Numbered from the stretch's first letter, positions 6,377-14,899 are shown. The stretch: DNA of 36,156 bases from Methylobacterium sp. Leaf118 (GCF_920984675.1 NZ_CAKLBV010000048.1:1-36156); one strand, 5' to 3'. Notes: generated by a model not told the origin, from the sequence alone. Program-made: numbers and translations.

Positions 6377-9163
6377 ATGTTCGATCCCGTTCCCATTCTG
6401 GAAAAGGTCGTCGAGGGTCTCGACCGCGACGCCCGCGAGCCGACCCGGCTGCGCGGCCTTCTCGTGCCCGAACTGAAGAAGGTGCTGGAGGCCGGTCATC
6501 GGGACGCCGAGCGCCTGCTCCTGAAGGAGCGCGACGGCGTCGCCTGCGCCCAGCGCCTGAGCCGGCTCACCGACGCGGTGGTGCGGGCGATCTACGACGC
6601 CGTGGTCTGGCGGCTCTACCCAAACGACAACCCCTCGACGGGCGAGCAGCTCGCCGTGGTGGCGACGGGAGGCTATGGCCGGGGCACGATGGCGCCGGGC
6701 TCGGACATCGATCTCCTGTTCCTGCTCCCCTACAAGCAGACCGCGTGGTCGGAGAGCGTCGTCGAGGCGATGCTCTATGTGCTGTGGGACCTCAAGCTGA
6801 AGGTCGGCCACGCCACCCGATCGGTGGAGGAATGCCTGCGCGAGGGCCGCGCCGACATGACGATCCGCACGGCGCTGCTCGAATCCCGCTTCCTGTTCGG
6901 CTCGCGCGCCCTGTTCGAGGAGATGGTGACGCGCTTCGACGCCGAGCTCGTCATCGGCTCGGCGGCCGAGTTCGTCGACGCCAAGCTGCGTGAGCGCGAC
7001 GGGCGGGTCAGCAAGGCCGGCGCCTCCCGCTACCTCGTCGAGCCCAACGTCAAGGACGGCAAGGGAGGATTGCGCGATCTCAACACCCTGTTCTGGATCG
7101 CGAAATACACCTACCGGGTGCGCGATCCGGCCGAGCTGGTCCATGCCGGGCTGTTCACGGCGGACGAGTACCGGCTGTTCGAGCGGTGCGAGGAATTTTT
7201 GTGGCGGGTGCGCTGCCACCTGCATTTCGTGACCGGGCGGCCGGAAGAGCGCCTGTCCTTCGGACTCCAGCAGAAGATCGCCGAGCGCCTCGGTTTCGGC
7301 GCCCGCGGCGGGCTCTCGAGCGTCGAGCGCTTCATGAAGGCCTACTTCCTCGTCGCCAAGGATGTCGGCGACCTCACGGCCATCGTCTGCGCGGAACTCG
7401 AGGCGCGCCATGCCAAGCGCACCCCGGTGCTCGATCGCTGGATCGGCCGCTTCCGCGACCGGTTCCGGGCGACCTCCATCGAGGCGGAGGATTTCTGGAT
7501 CGACAACGGCCGGGTCAACCTGCGGGGCGAGGACGCCTTCGAGCGCGATCCCGTCAACCTGATCCGCCTGTTCTGGCTTGCCGACCGGCACAACCTCCCG
7601 ATCCATCCGGACGCGACCCGGCTCACCAAGCGCTCGCTGCGGCTCATTACCCATGCGGTGCGCACGGACCCGGAGGCCAACCGGCTCTTCCTCGACATCC
7701 TCACCTCGAAGAACGCGCCGGAGACGATCCTGCGCTCCATGAACGAGGCGGGCGTGCTCGGCCGGTTCATCCCGGATTTCGGGCGCATCGTCGCGATGAT
7801 GCAGTTCAACATGTACCACCACTATACGGTGGACGAGCATCTCCTGCGCTCGATCGGCGTGCTCGCGGCGATCGATTCGGGCCGCGTGCGCGAGGAGCAC
7901 CCGCTGGCCTCGCGCCTCGTCGACACGATCCATAACCGGCGCGCCCTCTACGTCGCGATCCTGCTCCACGACATCGCCAAGGGCCGGCCCGAGGACCACT
8001 CGATCGCCGGGGCGGTCATCGCCCGCAAGCTCGGGCCCCGTTTCGGCCTCAGCCAGGCCGAGACCGAGACGGTGGCCTGGCTCGTCGAGCACCATCTGCT
8101 GATGTCGATGACGGCCCAGAGCCGCGACCTCTCGGACGCCCGCACGATCGAGAAGTTCGCGAGCGTGGTGCAGAGCCTGGAGCGGCTGAAGCTGCTCGCG
8201 ATCCTCACGGTGGCCGACATCAAGGCGGTCGGCCCCGGCGTCTGGACCGCCTGGAAGGGCACCTTGCTGCGCACGCTCTACGACGAGACCGAGGTGGTGC
8301 TCTCGGGCGGCCATTCCGAGATCGCCCGCACCGACCGGGTGAAGCTGATCCAGATGGCCCTGCGCGAGCAGCTGGCCGACTGGACCCCGGACTTCTTCGA
8401 CACCTACGCCGCCCGCCACGGCCAGGCCTACTGGCTCAAGACCGACAGCACGCGCCACTACAAGAACGCCCGCTTCCTGCGCACCGTCGTCGAGGACGGC
8501 CGCACCAGCGCCACGACCTACGAGACCGATCCGGTGCGCGGCGTGACCGAGCTTACGGTCTATTCCCCCGACCATCCGCGGCTCCTCGCGATCATCACGG
8601 GCGCCTGCGCGACGACGGGCGGCAACATCGTCGATGCGCAGATCTTCACCACGAGCGACGGCTTCGCCCTCGACTCGATCTTCCTCTCCCGCGCCTTCGA
8701 GCGCGACGAGGACGAGCTGCGCCGCGCCAAGCGCATCGCCACCGCGATCGAGCGGGCGCTGAAGGGCGAGATCAAGATCGCCGAACTCGTCGCCGACAAG
8801 CACCCGAAGGAGCCGCCCAAGACCTTCCTGGTGCCCCCCGACGTGTCGATCGACAACGCCCTGTCGTCCCGCGAGACCGTGGTCGAGATCACCGGCCTCG
8901 ACCGGCCGGGCCTGCTCTACGAACTGACGACGGCGCTGAACCGCCTGAACCTCAACATCACCTCCGCCCATGTGGCGACCTTCGGCGAGCGGGCGGTCGA
9001 CGTGTTCTACGTGACCGACCTGACCGGCACCCGGGTGATGCAGCCCGACCGCCTCGCCATGATCCGCGCCGCCGTGATGGAGGTGTTCGCCAGCGACGTC
9101 GCCGCGCTCCGGGCCGAGGGGCTCGACGCGCTGGTCGATTCGCCGCCGCCGCGCGAACTGTGA
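6377..9163 (+). CDS. glnD: Bifunctional PII uridylyltransferase/uridylyl-removing enzyme GlnD
   Basis: GlnD senses glutamine and adds or removes UMP on PII proteins, which in turn steer GlnE and nitrogen gene control. The 928-residue length fits alphaproteobacterial GlnD. The nucleotidyltransferase active site is GGYGRGTMAPGSDIDLLFL (about 98-116, with D110 and D112). The HD uridylyl-removing domain shows LLHDIAKG (H531, D532) and GAVIARKLGPRFGL, with HHLL further on. Two C-terminal ACT domains follow at about 725-800 (VYSPDHPRLLAIITGACATTG) and 835-915 (TGLDRPGLLYELTTALNRLN); they bind glutamine in studied homologues. All key residues look intact. The ATG at 6377 opens the conserved frame. 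It is divergent from the binding-protein gene and followed by grpE after 178 bases. Confidence 0.97.
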   Translation: MFDPVPILEKVVEGLDRDAREPTRLRGLLVPELKKVLEAGHRDAERLLLKERDGVACAQRLSRLTDAVVRAIYDAVVWRLYPNDNPSTGEQLAVVATGGYGRGTMAPGSDIDLLFLLPYKQTAWSESVVEAMLYVLWDLKLKVGHATRSVEECLREGRADMTIRTALLESRFLFGSRALFEEMVTRFDAELVIGSAAEFVDAKLRERDGRVSKAGASRYLVEPNVKDGKGGLRDLNTLFWIAKYTYRVRDPAELVHAGLFTADEYRLFERCEEFLWRVRCHLHFVTGRPEERLSFGLQQKIAERLGFGARGGLSSVERFMKAYFLVAKDVGDLTAIVCAELEARHAKRTPVLDRWIGRFRDRFRATSIEAEDFWIDNGRVNLRGEDAFERDPVNLIRLFWLADRHNLPIHPDATRLTKRSLRLITHAVRTDPEANRLFLDILTSKNAPETILRSMNEAGVLGRFIPDFGRIVAMMQFNMYHHYTVDEHLLRSIGVLAAIDSGRVREEHPLASRLVDTIHNRRALYVAILLHDIAKGRPEDHSIAGAVIARKLGPRFGLSQAETETVAWLVEHHLLMSMTAQSRDLSDARTIEKFASVVQSLERLKLLAILTVADIKAVGPGVWTAWKGTLLRTLYDETEVVLSGGHSEIARTDRVKLIQMALREQLADWTPDFFDTYAARHGQAYWLKTDSTRHYKNARFLRTVVEDGRTSATTYETDPVRGVTELTVYSPDHPRLLAIITGACATTGGNIVDAQIFTTSDGFALDSIFLSRAFERDEDELRRAKRIATAIERALKGEIKIAELVADKHPKEPPKTFLVPPDVSIDNALSSRETVVEITGLDRPGLLYELTTALNRLNLNITSAHVATFGERAVDVFYVTDLTGTRVMQPDRLAMIRAAVMEVFASDVAALRAEGLDALVDSPPPREL

Positions 9164-9341
9164 CGGTGCCGCGTCGAGAGGCCCGTGAGGCTTCCGGCCC
9201 CATGGGGCCTGCCGGCGGTGACCGGGCATGGGCGCGGCACGCCGCGATGCCAGGGCGCCCCGCGGACGCTTGATTTCGGGATTTCCCCGAATGATATCAG
9301 CGACGAATTCCCCGTCCCGAGACGAGAGCGCGACCAATCGC

Positions 9342-9947
9342 ATGATGGCTGACGAGAGCGAGAACCCGAACCCGCCGAACGGCGCCGAGGCCGGCGGCGA
9401 GACGCCGCAACCGGCCTCGCATGCCGCGGGCCTCGATGCCGAGGCCCTGGCCGCGGCGATGGCCGAGCGCGACGAGTTCAAGGACCGGCTGCTGCGCACC
9501 CTCGCCGAGATGGAAAACCTGCGCCGCCGCACCGAGCGCGAGATCACCGACGCGCGCACCTACGCGGTGACGAACTTCGCCCGCGACATGCTCAACACGG
9601 CCGACAACATCCGCCGCGCCCTGGAGAGCGTGCCGGCCGATGCCCGCGCCGGCGCCGAGGGGGCGCTGAAGGGCCTGATCGAGGGGATCGAGCTGACCGA
9701 GCGGGATCTGGCCAAGACCCTGGAGCGCCACGGCGTGAAGGTGGTCGAGCCGCATGGGCAGCGCTTCGATCCCAACCGCCATCAGGCGATGTTCGAGGTG
9801 CCGAATCCCGAGGTTCCCAACGGCACCGTCGTGCAGGTCGTCCAGATCGGCTACGTCATCGGCGATCGCACCCTGCGCCCGGCTTTGGTCGGCGTCTCCA
9901 AGGGCGGTCCGAAGCCCGAGGCGAGCAAGGCGGCCGACGCCGCCTGA
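9342..9947 (+). CDS. grpE: GrpE, nucleotide exchange factor of DnaK
   Basis: GrpE is the cytosolic exchange factor that releases ADP from DnaK. The start at 9342 (MMADESENPNPP) gives 201 residues, normal for alphaproteobacteria; upstream in-frame ATGs at 9291 and 9228 are possible, but that extra sequence does not look like GrpE. An acidic, disordered N terminus is followed by a long coiled coil (RDEFKDRLLRTLAEMENLRRR, then a TERE continuation). The beta domain follows, with the signature HGVKVVEPHGQRFDPNRHQAM and VVQVVQIGYVIGDRTLRPALV. Usual neighbours hrcA and dnaK are not in view; glnD is upstream. I saw no CIRCE inverted repeat before it. Confidence 0.95.
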   Translation: MMADESENPNPPNGAEAGGETPQPASHAAGLDAEALAAAMAERDEFKDRLLRTLAEMENLRRRTEREITDARTYAVTNFARDMLNTADNIRRALESVPADARAGAEGALKGLIEGIELTERDLAKTLERHGVKVVEPHGQRFDPNRHQAMFEVPNPEVPNGTVVQVVQIGYVIGDRTLRPALVGVSKGGPKPEASKAADAA

Positions 9948-10768
9948 ACGAAGCCCGGCGCCCCCCGTCGTCGGCCGTCCGCGCCGACGGACGATGTCGG
10001 AGGCCCCCGGGCCTCCGGGGATCGGGGGCGCCATTCCGACCCCGGATGCCGGGGCTCTGCACCGGCGCGCAGAGCCGGCCCTCTCCCGCCCGCGATTCGT
10101 CGTGGGGCGGTCGATCACGGGCCGGACCCCTGTGCCCTCCGGCCCGACCGCGACGCGGTGCTTCGGGGATACGGTCCGGCGGGGCCCAAGGGTCGAAGCG
10201 GCTGCGCGATGCTTCGACCCGCCCCGACTGAGAGCCAAACTCTCGACGGAACGGCGCGGCCTTGGGCCTGATGCGCCGATCCCGCCTGTGCGCCGGCAGT
10301 TCGGTCCAGCCGACCGGCCCATGGTGCCCCACAGCCCGGCCGGGACCGCGACATCCACAGAAAAATACGTAATCCTGCGGCGGATTGCCGCGGTATTTTG
10401 GGGGGAAGCGGCCTAGCCCGCTTTGGTCCCCTCGGACTGGTCCGGTCGCGCTGGGCCAACCGACTGGGGGGCGTCCAGGATGGTGCTGCTCAAGCCATTG
10501 AAACAGTTGGATATTTCAATCTAGTTCATCCGTATTCTTAACATTTGAAATATTGAATGGGCCCGAAACCGACGCGGTCTCTGGATGGAAGGGTCTTCCT
10601 CAAGCCTGCTGTTTCGGATGATTTCCATGTCTGCGATGCGATTGAATCGCTCGCGCAGCTGGATTTTTCTCGACATGCAACCGCGCATGTTCAACGATGA
10701 TCACTTGCCCCGGTTCGAGGCTGAGCTTACCGTCAATCAAGTAAGCCCTTGAGAGCGAAGCCTGCACC
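9948..10768. other. Gene-poor spacer between grpE and mucR with several hairpins
   Basis: No convincing gene lies in these 821 bases. After grpE come two tight hairpins without T-tracts: GGAGGCCC/GGGCCTCC at 9999-10016 and GGCTCTGC/GCAGAGCC at 10053-10076. Around 10362-10399 AAAATAC and GTATTTT pair across a GC-rich insert that itself contains CGGC/GCCG. From about 10490 to 10560 the sequence becomes strikingly A+T-rich (separate entry). A 55-codon plus-strand frame at 10585-10752 (MEGSSSSLLFRMISM...) ends 17 bases before mucR; it could be a leader peptide but has no ribosome site or recognisable motif, so I do not call it. Confidence 0.6.
10497..10560. promoter_or_regulatory. A+T-rich island with repeated TTTCAAT/ATTGAAA motifs upstream of mucR
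   Basis: ATTGAAA (10497-10503) and TTTCAAT (10514-10520) form a 7-bp dyad with a 10-base spacer. ATATTTCAA (10511-10519) and TTGAAATAT (10545-10553) form a perfect 9-bp dyad with a 25-base spacer, and ATTGAAT follows at 10552-10558. Ros/MucR proteins are known to bind A+T-rich sites with T-A steps, often at their own promoter. An operator for the gene at 10769 is a reasonable inference, not shown. Confidence 0.5.
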
Positions 10769-11290
10769 ATGGATACCACCGAACAGGATGCGGAAACTGC
10801 GCGTCTCATCACCTTGGCGGCAGATGTCGTCTCGGCCTATGTCAGCAACAACCACGTCCAGAGCGCCGAACTGCCTCGGCTGATCGGTGACGTGCACGAG
10901 GCGATCCGCTCGGTGACGTCGAGCGGCAAGCCGTCCGACAGTGGCCCGCCCAAGGCGACGCCGCAGGAAATCCGAAAGTCGGTCAGCCACGACTTCCTGA
11001 CCTCGTTCGAGGACGGGAAGCCCTACAAGACCCTGCGCCGGCACCTGACCCTGCGCGGCCTCTCGCCGGAAGCCTACCGGGCCAAGTGGGGTCTCCCGAA
11101 CGACTATCCGATGACCTCGGCGAGCTATTCCGAGCAGCGCTCGGAACTCGCTCGGGCGCTCGGCCTCGGCCAGCAGCGCCGCCGCGCCGCGGATCCCGTG
11201 GAGGAGCCCGAGCCCGTGGCCCCCGCCGCGGTCGAGGAGGCGGCGCCGGAGAAGAAGCGCCGCGCGCCCCGCCGCAAGAAGGAAGACTAA
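10769..11290 (+). CDS. MucR/Ros-family transcriptional regulator lacking zinc ligands
   Basis: This 173-residue cytoplasmic DNA-binding protein follows the Ros/MucR plan: an N-terminal oligomerisation region (LITLAADVVSAYVSNNHV, residues 13-30; LPRLIGDVHEAI, 35-46), then the DNA-binding domain with KSVSHDFLTSFEDGKPYKTL and RRHLTLRGLSPEAYRAKWGL, then NDYPMTSASYSEQRSELARAL. In Ros the metal is held by C79, C82, H92 and H97. Here those positions read S79, D82, H92 and G97, so only His92 and the Asp seen in some homologues remain. Zinc-free Ros homologues are known in rhizobia, so loss need not mean inactivity. The tail is basic (KKRRAPRRKK), histone-like. The family regulates exopolysaccharide, motility and cell-cycle genes. 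An A+T-rich operator-like region precedes it. Confidence 0.9.
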   Translation: MDTTEQDAETARLITLAADVVSAYVSNNHVQSAELPRLIGDVHEAIRSVTSSGKPSDSGPPKATPQEIRKSVSHDFLTSFEDGKPYKTLRRHLTLRGLSPEAYRAKWGLPNDYPMTSASYSEQRSELARALGLGQQRRRAADPVEEPEPVAPAAVEEAAPEKKRRAPRRKKED

Positions 11291-11353
11291 AGCCTCGTCT
11301 CGACAGCCGGTTTCCGGCTTGTCACGAAACGACGGTGCGGGACACGAACCCAA

Positions 11354-11387
11354 AGGATCGCCCTGGATACCGATCCAGGGCGATCCT
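11354..11387. terminator. Convergent hairpin between mucR and corA
   Basis: A perfect 15-bp stem (AGGATCGCCCTGGAT at 11354-11368 and its complement at 11373-11387) has a 4-base loop ACCG. It is followed by CTTGG on the plus strand and by CTTTGGG on the minus strand. It sits between the ends of two converging genes, so it is best read as a bidirectional terminator with weak T-tracts. Confidence 0.75.
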
Positions 11388-11404
11388 CTTGGCGTGAAGG
11401 CGTG

Positions 11405-12409
11405 TCACAGCCACTTCTTCCAGCGGAAGAACACGTAAGGCAGCACGGCGGCCACCACCATCATGCAGACCGCGGCGGGGTAGCCGAGGCTCCATTTCAG
11501 CTCCGGCATCACCTCGAAGTTCATGCCGTAGATCGAGGCGATCAGGGTCGGGGGCATGAACACCACCGCCATGACCGAGAACAGCTTGATGATGTTGTTC
11601 TGCTCGAGATTCACGAGCCCGAGGGTCGCGTCGAGCAGGAACTGGATCTTCGAGGAGAGGAAGGTCGCGTGCTCCTCGAGCGATTGCAGATCGCGCAGGG
11701 TCGAGCGCACGTCCTCGCGCAGCTCGCGGGGCGCCTTCGAGGTCCGGTAGGTGGCGGAGAGGGAGAGCAGGATGCGCTCCATCGAGACGAGGCTCTCGCG
11801 CTGTTTCGAGATCAGGTCGCCCTGCCGGCCGAGCGCCCGCAGAGTGTCCTGAAGGGCGGTGTTGCGGGCCGAGGGGTCGTCCCGCTCCTCGAAGATCTTT
11901 CGCGAGAGGCGGTCGATCCGCTCGCCCTGCAACTGCAGCACGTCCGCGGCGCGGTCGATCACCGCTTCGATCAGACCGGCCAGGATCGTCTCGCCGGTGG
12001 TCGAGCGCGAGGGCCCGTTGCCGGTGGTGCGCCCGGCCCGCTGGGCATACATCCGGAAGGCCTGCGGCTCCTCGTAGCGCACCGTCACGAGGCGGTTGTC
12101 GCGCAGGATGAAGGTGATGCCGGCGAGCCCCGGCTCCTCGGAATCGCTGACCTTGGAGAGGACGCGGCCGGTCATGTAGCGGGCCCCCTCCTCCACGTAG
12201 AGAAGTTCGGAGGGCTCGATGTCCTTCATTTCCTCGCGGGTCGGCACCTGGATGCCCATGAAGGTCTCGACCTTCACATCCTCCTCCCGGGTCGGCCGGA
12301 TCATGTCGAGCCAGACCGTGTCTTCGGGGATCGGGTCCTGCAATTCGAGGGGGCGGCGGTCCAGGAGGGGCTGCGCGCCGCCGGGAACCGGCTGGTGAAT
12401 GAAGATCAA
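11405..12409 (-). CDS. corA: CorA-family magnesium/divalent metal transporter
   Basis: This inner-membrane Mg2+ channel (possibly Co2+/Ni2+) is made mostly of a long cytoplasmic helical domain followed by two C-terminal helices. The signature GMN is present in ASIYGMNFEVMPEL (295-297 of 334), after the pore helix NNIIKLFSVMAVVFMPPTLI. The protein ends with a basic FFRWKKWL. The cytosolic part holds the family segment LEEHATFLSSKIQFLLDATLG. I place the start at a TTG (12409, LIFIHQPVPGG) because the next gene's stop lies only 23 bases upstream and no ATG precedes the conserved domain. The first internal ATG would delete about 35 residues. It may be co-transcribed with the SDR genes upstream; the link in function is not evident. 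Confidence 0.92.
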   Translation of the reverse strand: MIFIHQPVPGGAQPLLDRRPLELQDPIPEDTVWLDMIRPTREEDVKVETFMGIQVPTREEMKDIEPSELLYVEEGARYMTGRVLSKVSDSEEPGLAGITFILRDNRLVTVRYEEPQAFRMYAQRAGRTTGNGPSRSTTGETILAGLIEAVIDRAADVLQLQGERIDRLSRKIFEERDDPSARNTALQDTLRALGRQGDLISKQRESLVSMERILLSLSATYRTSKAPRELREDVRSTLRDLQSLEEHATFLSSKIQFLLDATLGLVNLEQNNIIKLFSVMAVVFMPPTLIASIYGMNFEVMPELKWSLGYPAAVCMMVVAAVLPYVFFRWKKWL

Positions 12410-12432
12410 GGGCGGGACTCGGGGATGGGTGT

Positions 12433-13299
12433 CTAGTCGAGGGCGCCGGGCGGCGGCTCGCTCGCATCCGGCACGAAGAAGTCCGGCGCAAGGGGCACGC
12501 CCGCTGTGACGCGGTATTTTGAAAAGTCCGTGACGCCCTGTTCCGCCAAGACGCTGTCGTCGATGAAGAAGCGGCCCGTCACCGTGCGGGACGGCTTCAG
12601 GAACAGGGCATGGGCGGCGTCCGCCACGATCTCGGGCCGGCGGCTCGCCCGCATCAGGGCCTCGCCGCCGAGCAGGTTCTGAACGGCCGCCGTGGCGATG
12701 GTGGTGCGGGGCCACAGGGCGTTGACCGCGATGCCCTTAGGACGGAGTTCGCCCGCGAGCCCGAGCACGCAGAGCGACATGCCGAACTTCGCCATCGTGT
12801 AGGCGAGGTGCGGGGCAAACCAGCGCTCGGCCATGTCGAGGGGGGGCGACAGCATCAGGATGTGGGGATTGTCGGCCCGCTCCAGATGCGGGATCGCGTG
12901 TTTGCTGACGAGGAAGGTGCCGCGCGCGTTGATCTGATGCATCAGATCGAAGCGCTTCATCTCGGTCTGGGCCGTGGGCGTCAGCGAGATCGCGCTGGCG
13001 TTGTTCACGACGATGTCGATCCCACCGAATCGTTCGGCTGTCCGGTCGAGAGCGGCCTTCACCGACTCCTCGTCCCGCACATCCACGACCAGCGGCAGCG
13101 CCCTGCCCCCGGCCTGCGCGATCGCCGCGGCGGCCGTGTGGATCGTGCCCTCGAGCTTCGGATGCGGCGTGTCGGTCTTGGCCGCGATCGCCACATTGGC
13201 CCCGTCCCGGGCGGCGCGCAGGCCGATGGCGAGCCCGATGCCCCGCGAGGCGCCGGTGATGAACAGCGTCTTGCCCTTGAGGCTCAATGCCTGACTCAT
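12433..13299 (-). CDS. HSDL2-like short-chain dehydrogenase/reductase
   Basis: This 288-residue NAD(P)-dependent oxidoreductase has the Rossmann motif TGASRGIG (15-22), NNAS (99-102), catalytic Ser near 151 (MLSPPLD) and YTMAK (Y167, K171). The run SPPLDMAERWF...AYTMAKFGMSLCVLG and VNALWPRTTIATAAV matches the hydroxysteroid dehydrogenase-like 2 (HSDL2) branch, here without the C-terminal SCP2 domain of the animal protein. The substrate is unknown; fatty-acyl or sterol-like substrates are suggested only by relatives. Its ATG overlaps the TGA of the preceding SDR gene (ATGA), so it is the third gene of a crotonase-SDR-SDR cassette. All catalytic residues appear intact. Confidence 0.9.
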   Translation of the reverse strand: MSQALSLKGKTLFITGASRGIGLAIGLRAARDGANVAIAAKTDTPHPKLEGTIHTAAAAIAQAGGRALPLVVDVRDEESVKAALDRTAERFGGIDIVVNNASAISLTPTAQTEMKRFDLMHQINARGTFLVSKHAIPHLERADNPHILMLSPPLDMAERWFAPHLAYTMAKFGMSLCVLGLAGELRPKGIAVNALWPRTTIATAAVQNLLGGEALMRASRRPEIVADAAHALFLKPSRTVTGRFFIDDSVLAEQGVTDFSKYRVTAGVPLAPDFFVPDASEPPPGALD

Positions 13300-14141
13300 G
13301 CGTCCCTCGCGATCCGGAACCGCTCCGGCTGGCGGCCGTCGGCATCGGTGAAGCCGTAGCGTCGGGCCAGATCCCCGGCATGGAGGATCTGGCCGGCCCG
13401 GGCGAGCACCGCGGCATCGGCGGCCAGAGCCGCCAGCGCGCGTCCGGCGTAGAGCGGGGTCTCGGTGGCGAGCGCCTCCTGGCCGAGATCGCGCACCCGC
13501 TCGGTGGCGACGAAGCCCGGGGACAGGCCCAGCGCGCAGACGCCGTGGGGCTGCAGCTCCGCCGCGCAGGCCAGGGCGAGCCGGTTCGTCGTCGCCTTGG
13601 CGAGGTCGTAGTAGAGGTCGCCGAGATAATCCTCGGTACCGAAGGAGACGAAGGCGATCAGCCCGCCCCGTGCCGACACCATGGCGGGGGCGACCGCCCG
13701 GGCCAGCAGCAGTGCCGGGTAGGGGCCGGTGCCCATGAAACTCGCGAAAGGCTCGGCCGAGCGGCGCCAGAACGGGGTGCCCCAGGCGGCCCCGTCGGGA
13801 TAGCGCTCGCCGTCATAGCCCTCGTTGCCGCCCCAGACGCTCGCCGCCGCCAGGTCGATCCGCCCGAAGCGGCGCAGGGCCCAATGGACGAGTTCGTCCA
13901 CCTGCCGCTCGCTGGTGTGGTCGCAGAGGTAGTGGTGCCCCTCCCCGCCCGCGGCATCCACCGCCCGGGCCGTGTCCTCGATCGTCTCGGGGCGCGTCTC
14001 GGTGCGCCGTCCGGTCTCGGTGGAGCGGGCCGTGACGATCACGGTGGCGCCCGCCTCGCCGAGGCCTCGGGCCAGGCCCCGCCCGACGCCGCGGGAGGCG
14101 CCGGCGACGAGGCAGACCTTTCCCGCCAGCGGCCCCGTCAC
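13296..14141 (-). CDS. DHRS1-like short-chain dehydrogenase/reductase
   Basis: This is a second SDR, of 281 residues, starting from GTG at 14141, which overlaps the TGA of the crotonase gene (GTGA). Cofactor motif GASRGVGRG lies at about 14-22; catalytic S166 (FVSFGTED) and YYDLAK (Y178, K182) are in place. The VWGGNEGY segment resembles the DHRS1 branch. The usual NNAG-type motif that stabilises the central sheet is replaced by AAAS just before VWGG, so the Asn that normally supports catalysis appears absent. That may lower activity or reflect this subgroup. The substrate is unknown; tight coupling to an enoyl-CoA hydratase-like enzyme suggests acyl-CoA or branched-chain metabolism. I am sure of the family, not of the reaction. 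Confidence 0.88.
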   Translation of the reverse strand: MTGPLAGKVCLVAGASRGVGRGLARGLGEAGATVIVTARSTETGRRTETRPETIEDTARAVDAAGGEGHHYLCDHTSERQVDELVHWALRRFGRIDLAAASVWGGNEGYDGERYPDGAAWGTPFWRRSAEPFASFMGTGPYPALLLARAVAPAMVSARGGLIAFVSFGTEDYLGDLYYDLAKATTNRLALACAAELQPHGVCALGLSPGFVATERVRDLGQEALATETPLYAGRALAALAADAAVLARAGQILHAGDLARRYGFTDADGRQPERFRIARDA

Positions 14142-14899
14142 GGCTTGCGCGCGCCCGAGAGGAAGCGGGTGAAGGCGTCCCGCGCCTCGGGCGAGCGCAG
14201 CCGCGCCTCGAAGGCCTGGGCCTCCGCCTCGATGGCGTCTTCGACCTCCTGCTGATTCCCGCGCATCAGCCGGCGCGTCGCGGCGACCGCCTCCCGCGGC
14301 AGGGCGGCGAGGCGGGCGGCCTGCGCCAGCGCCTGCGCCTCCAGACCGTCGGAGGGGACCAGCGCGTTGGCGATGCCGAGGGAGACCGCCTCCTCCGCGT
14401 TGACGCTCTCCGACAGCAGAAGCAGGGCCGAGGCCCGCGCCAAGCCGATGCGGCGGGGCAGCAGGAGGCTGGCGGCGGCCTCCGGCACCAGGCCGAGTTC
14501 GACGAAGGGCATGCGGAAGCGGGCCTGGGGGCCGACGAAGACGAGGTCGCAATGCAGGGTCAGGGTGGTGCCGACGCCGACCGCGAGCCCGTCGATCGCC
14601 GCGACCAGGGGCGTGCGCGTGCGGGCGAGCTGCCGAATGAAATGCAGGGCCGGCATCTCGAAGAAGGAGCCGGCCCGGGAGGCCTCCACGAAGTCGGCCA
14701 GATCGTTGCCCGCGGTGAAGGCACCGGGGAGCCCGGCCAGCACCACCGCCCCGACCGACTCGGTCGCGTCCGCCTCGGCCAACACGCCGCGCACGGCGTC
14801 GTACATCGCCCCCGTCAGCGCGTTCTTCTTCTCGGGCCGGTTCAGCCGGATCAGGCGCACGCCGTCCGGACGATCCTCGATGGTGACGTGCCCGGTCAT
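14138..14899 (-). CDS. Enoyl-CoA hydratase/isomerase (crotonase) family protein
   Basis: This 253-residue crotonase-fold enzyme acts on acyl-CoA thioesters. Oxyanion-hole segments are AGNDLADF (about 63-70) and DGLAVGVGTTL (103-113). Acidic residues E134 and E140 lie in FVELGLVPEAAASLLLPRRI; the PEAAAS pattern is typical of the hydratase/Delta3-Delta2-isomerase group rather than strict hydratases, which carry a second Glu in a GGTQ context. The ATG at 14899 has GGAG six bases before it. A TTG at 14914 would add five residues (MAERT) and sits behind a strong GGAGGAGGGGAG, so it cannot be excluded. It is the first gene of an overlapping run with two SDR genes. Confidence 0.9.
   Translation of the reverse strand: MTGHVTIEDRPDGVRLIRLNRPEKKNALTGAMYDAVRGVLAEADATESVGAVVLAGLPGAFTAGNDLADFVEASRAGSFFEMPALHFIRQLARTRTPLVAAIDGLAVGVGTTLTLHCDLVFVGPQARFRMPFVELGLVPEAAASLLLPRRIGLARASALLLLSESVNAEEAVSLGIANALVPSDGLEAQALAQAARLAALPREAVAATRRLMRGNQQEVEDAIEAEAQAFEARLRSPEARDAFTRFLSGARKP

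Noticed and set aside
9164..9341. CIRCE or other heat-shock element before grpE
   Set aside because: No GAGTGC/GCACTC dyad or clear sigma32-type promoter could be seen.
5822..9559. Minus-strand open frame of over 1200 codons opposite glnD
   Set aside because: It covers glnD and parts of both neighbours, has no recognisable domain, and follows from GC-rich third positions of glnD.
9948..10120. GC hairpins after grpE as terminators
   Set aside because: Stems are good but no T-tract follows and one loop has only two bases; kept as notes in the spacer entry.
10585..10752. 55-codon plus-strand frame just upstream of mucR
   Set aside because: No ribosome site, no homology recognised, and such a frame is expected by chance; mentioned only as a possible leader peptide.
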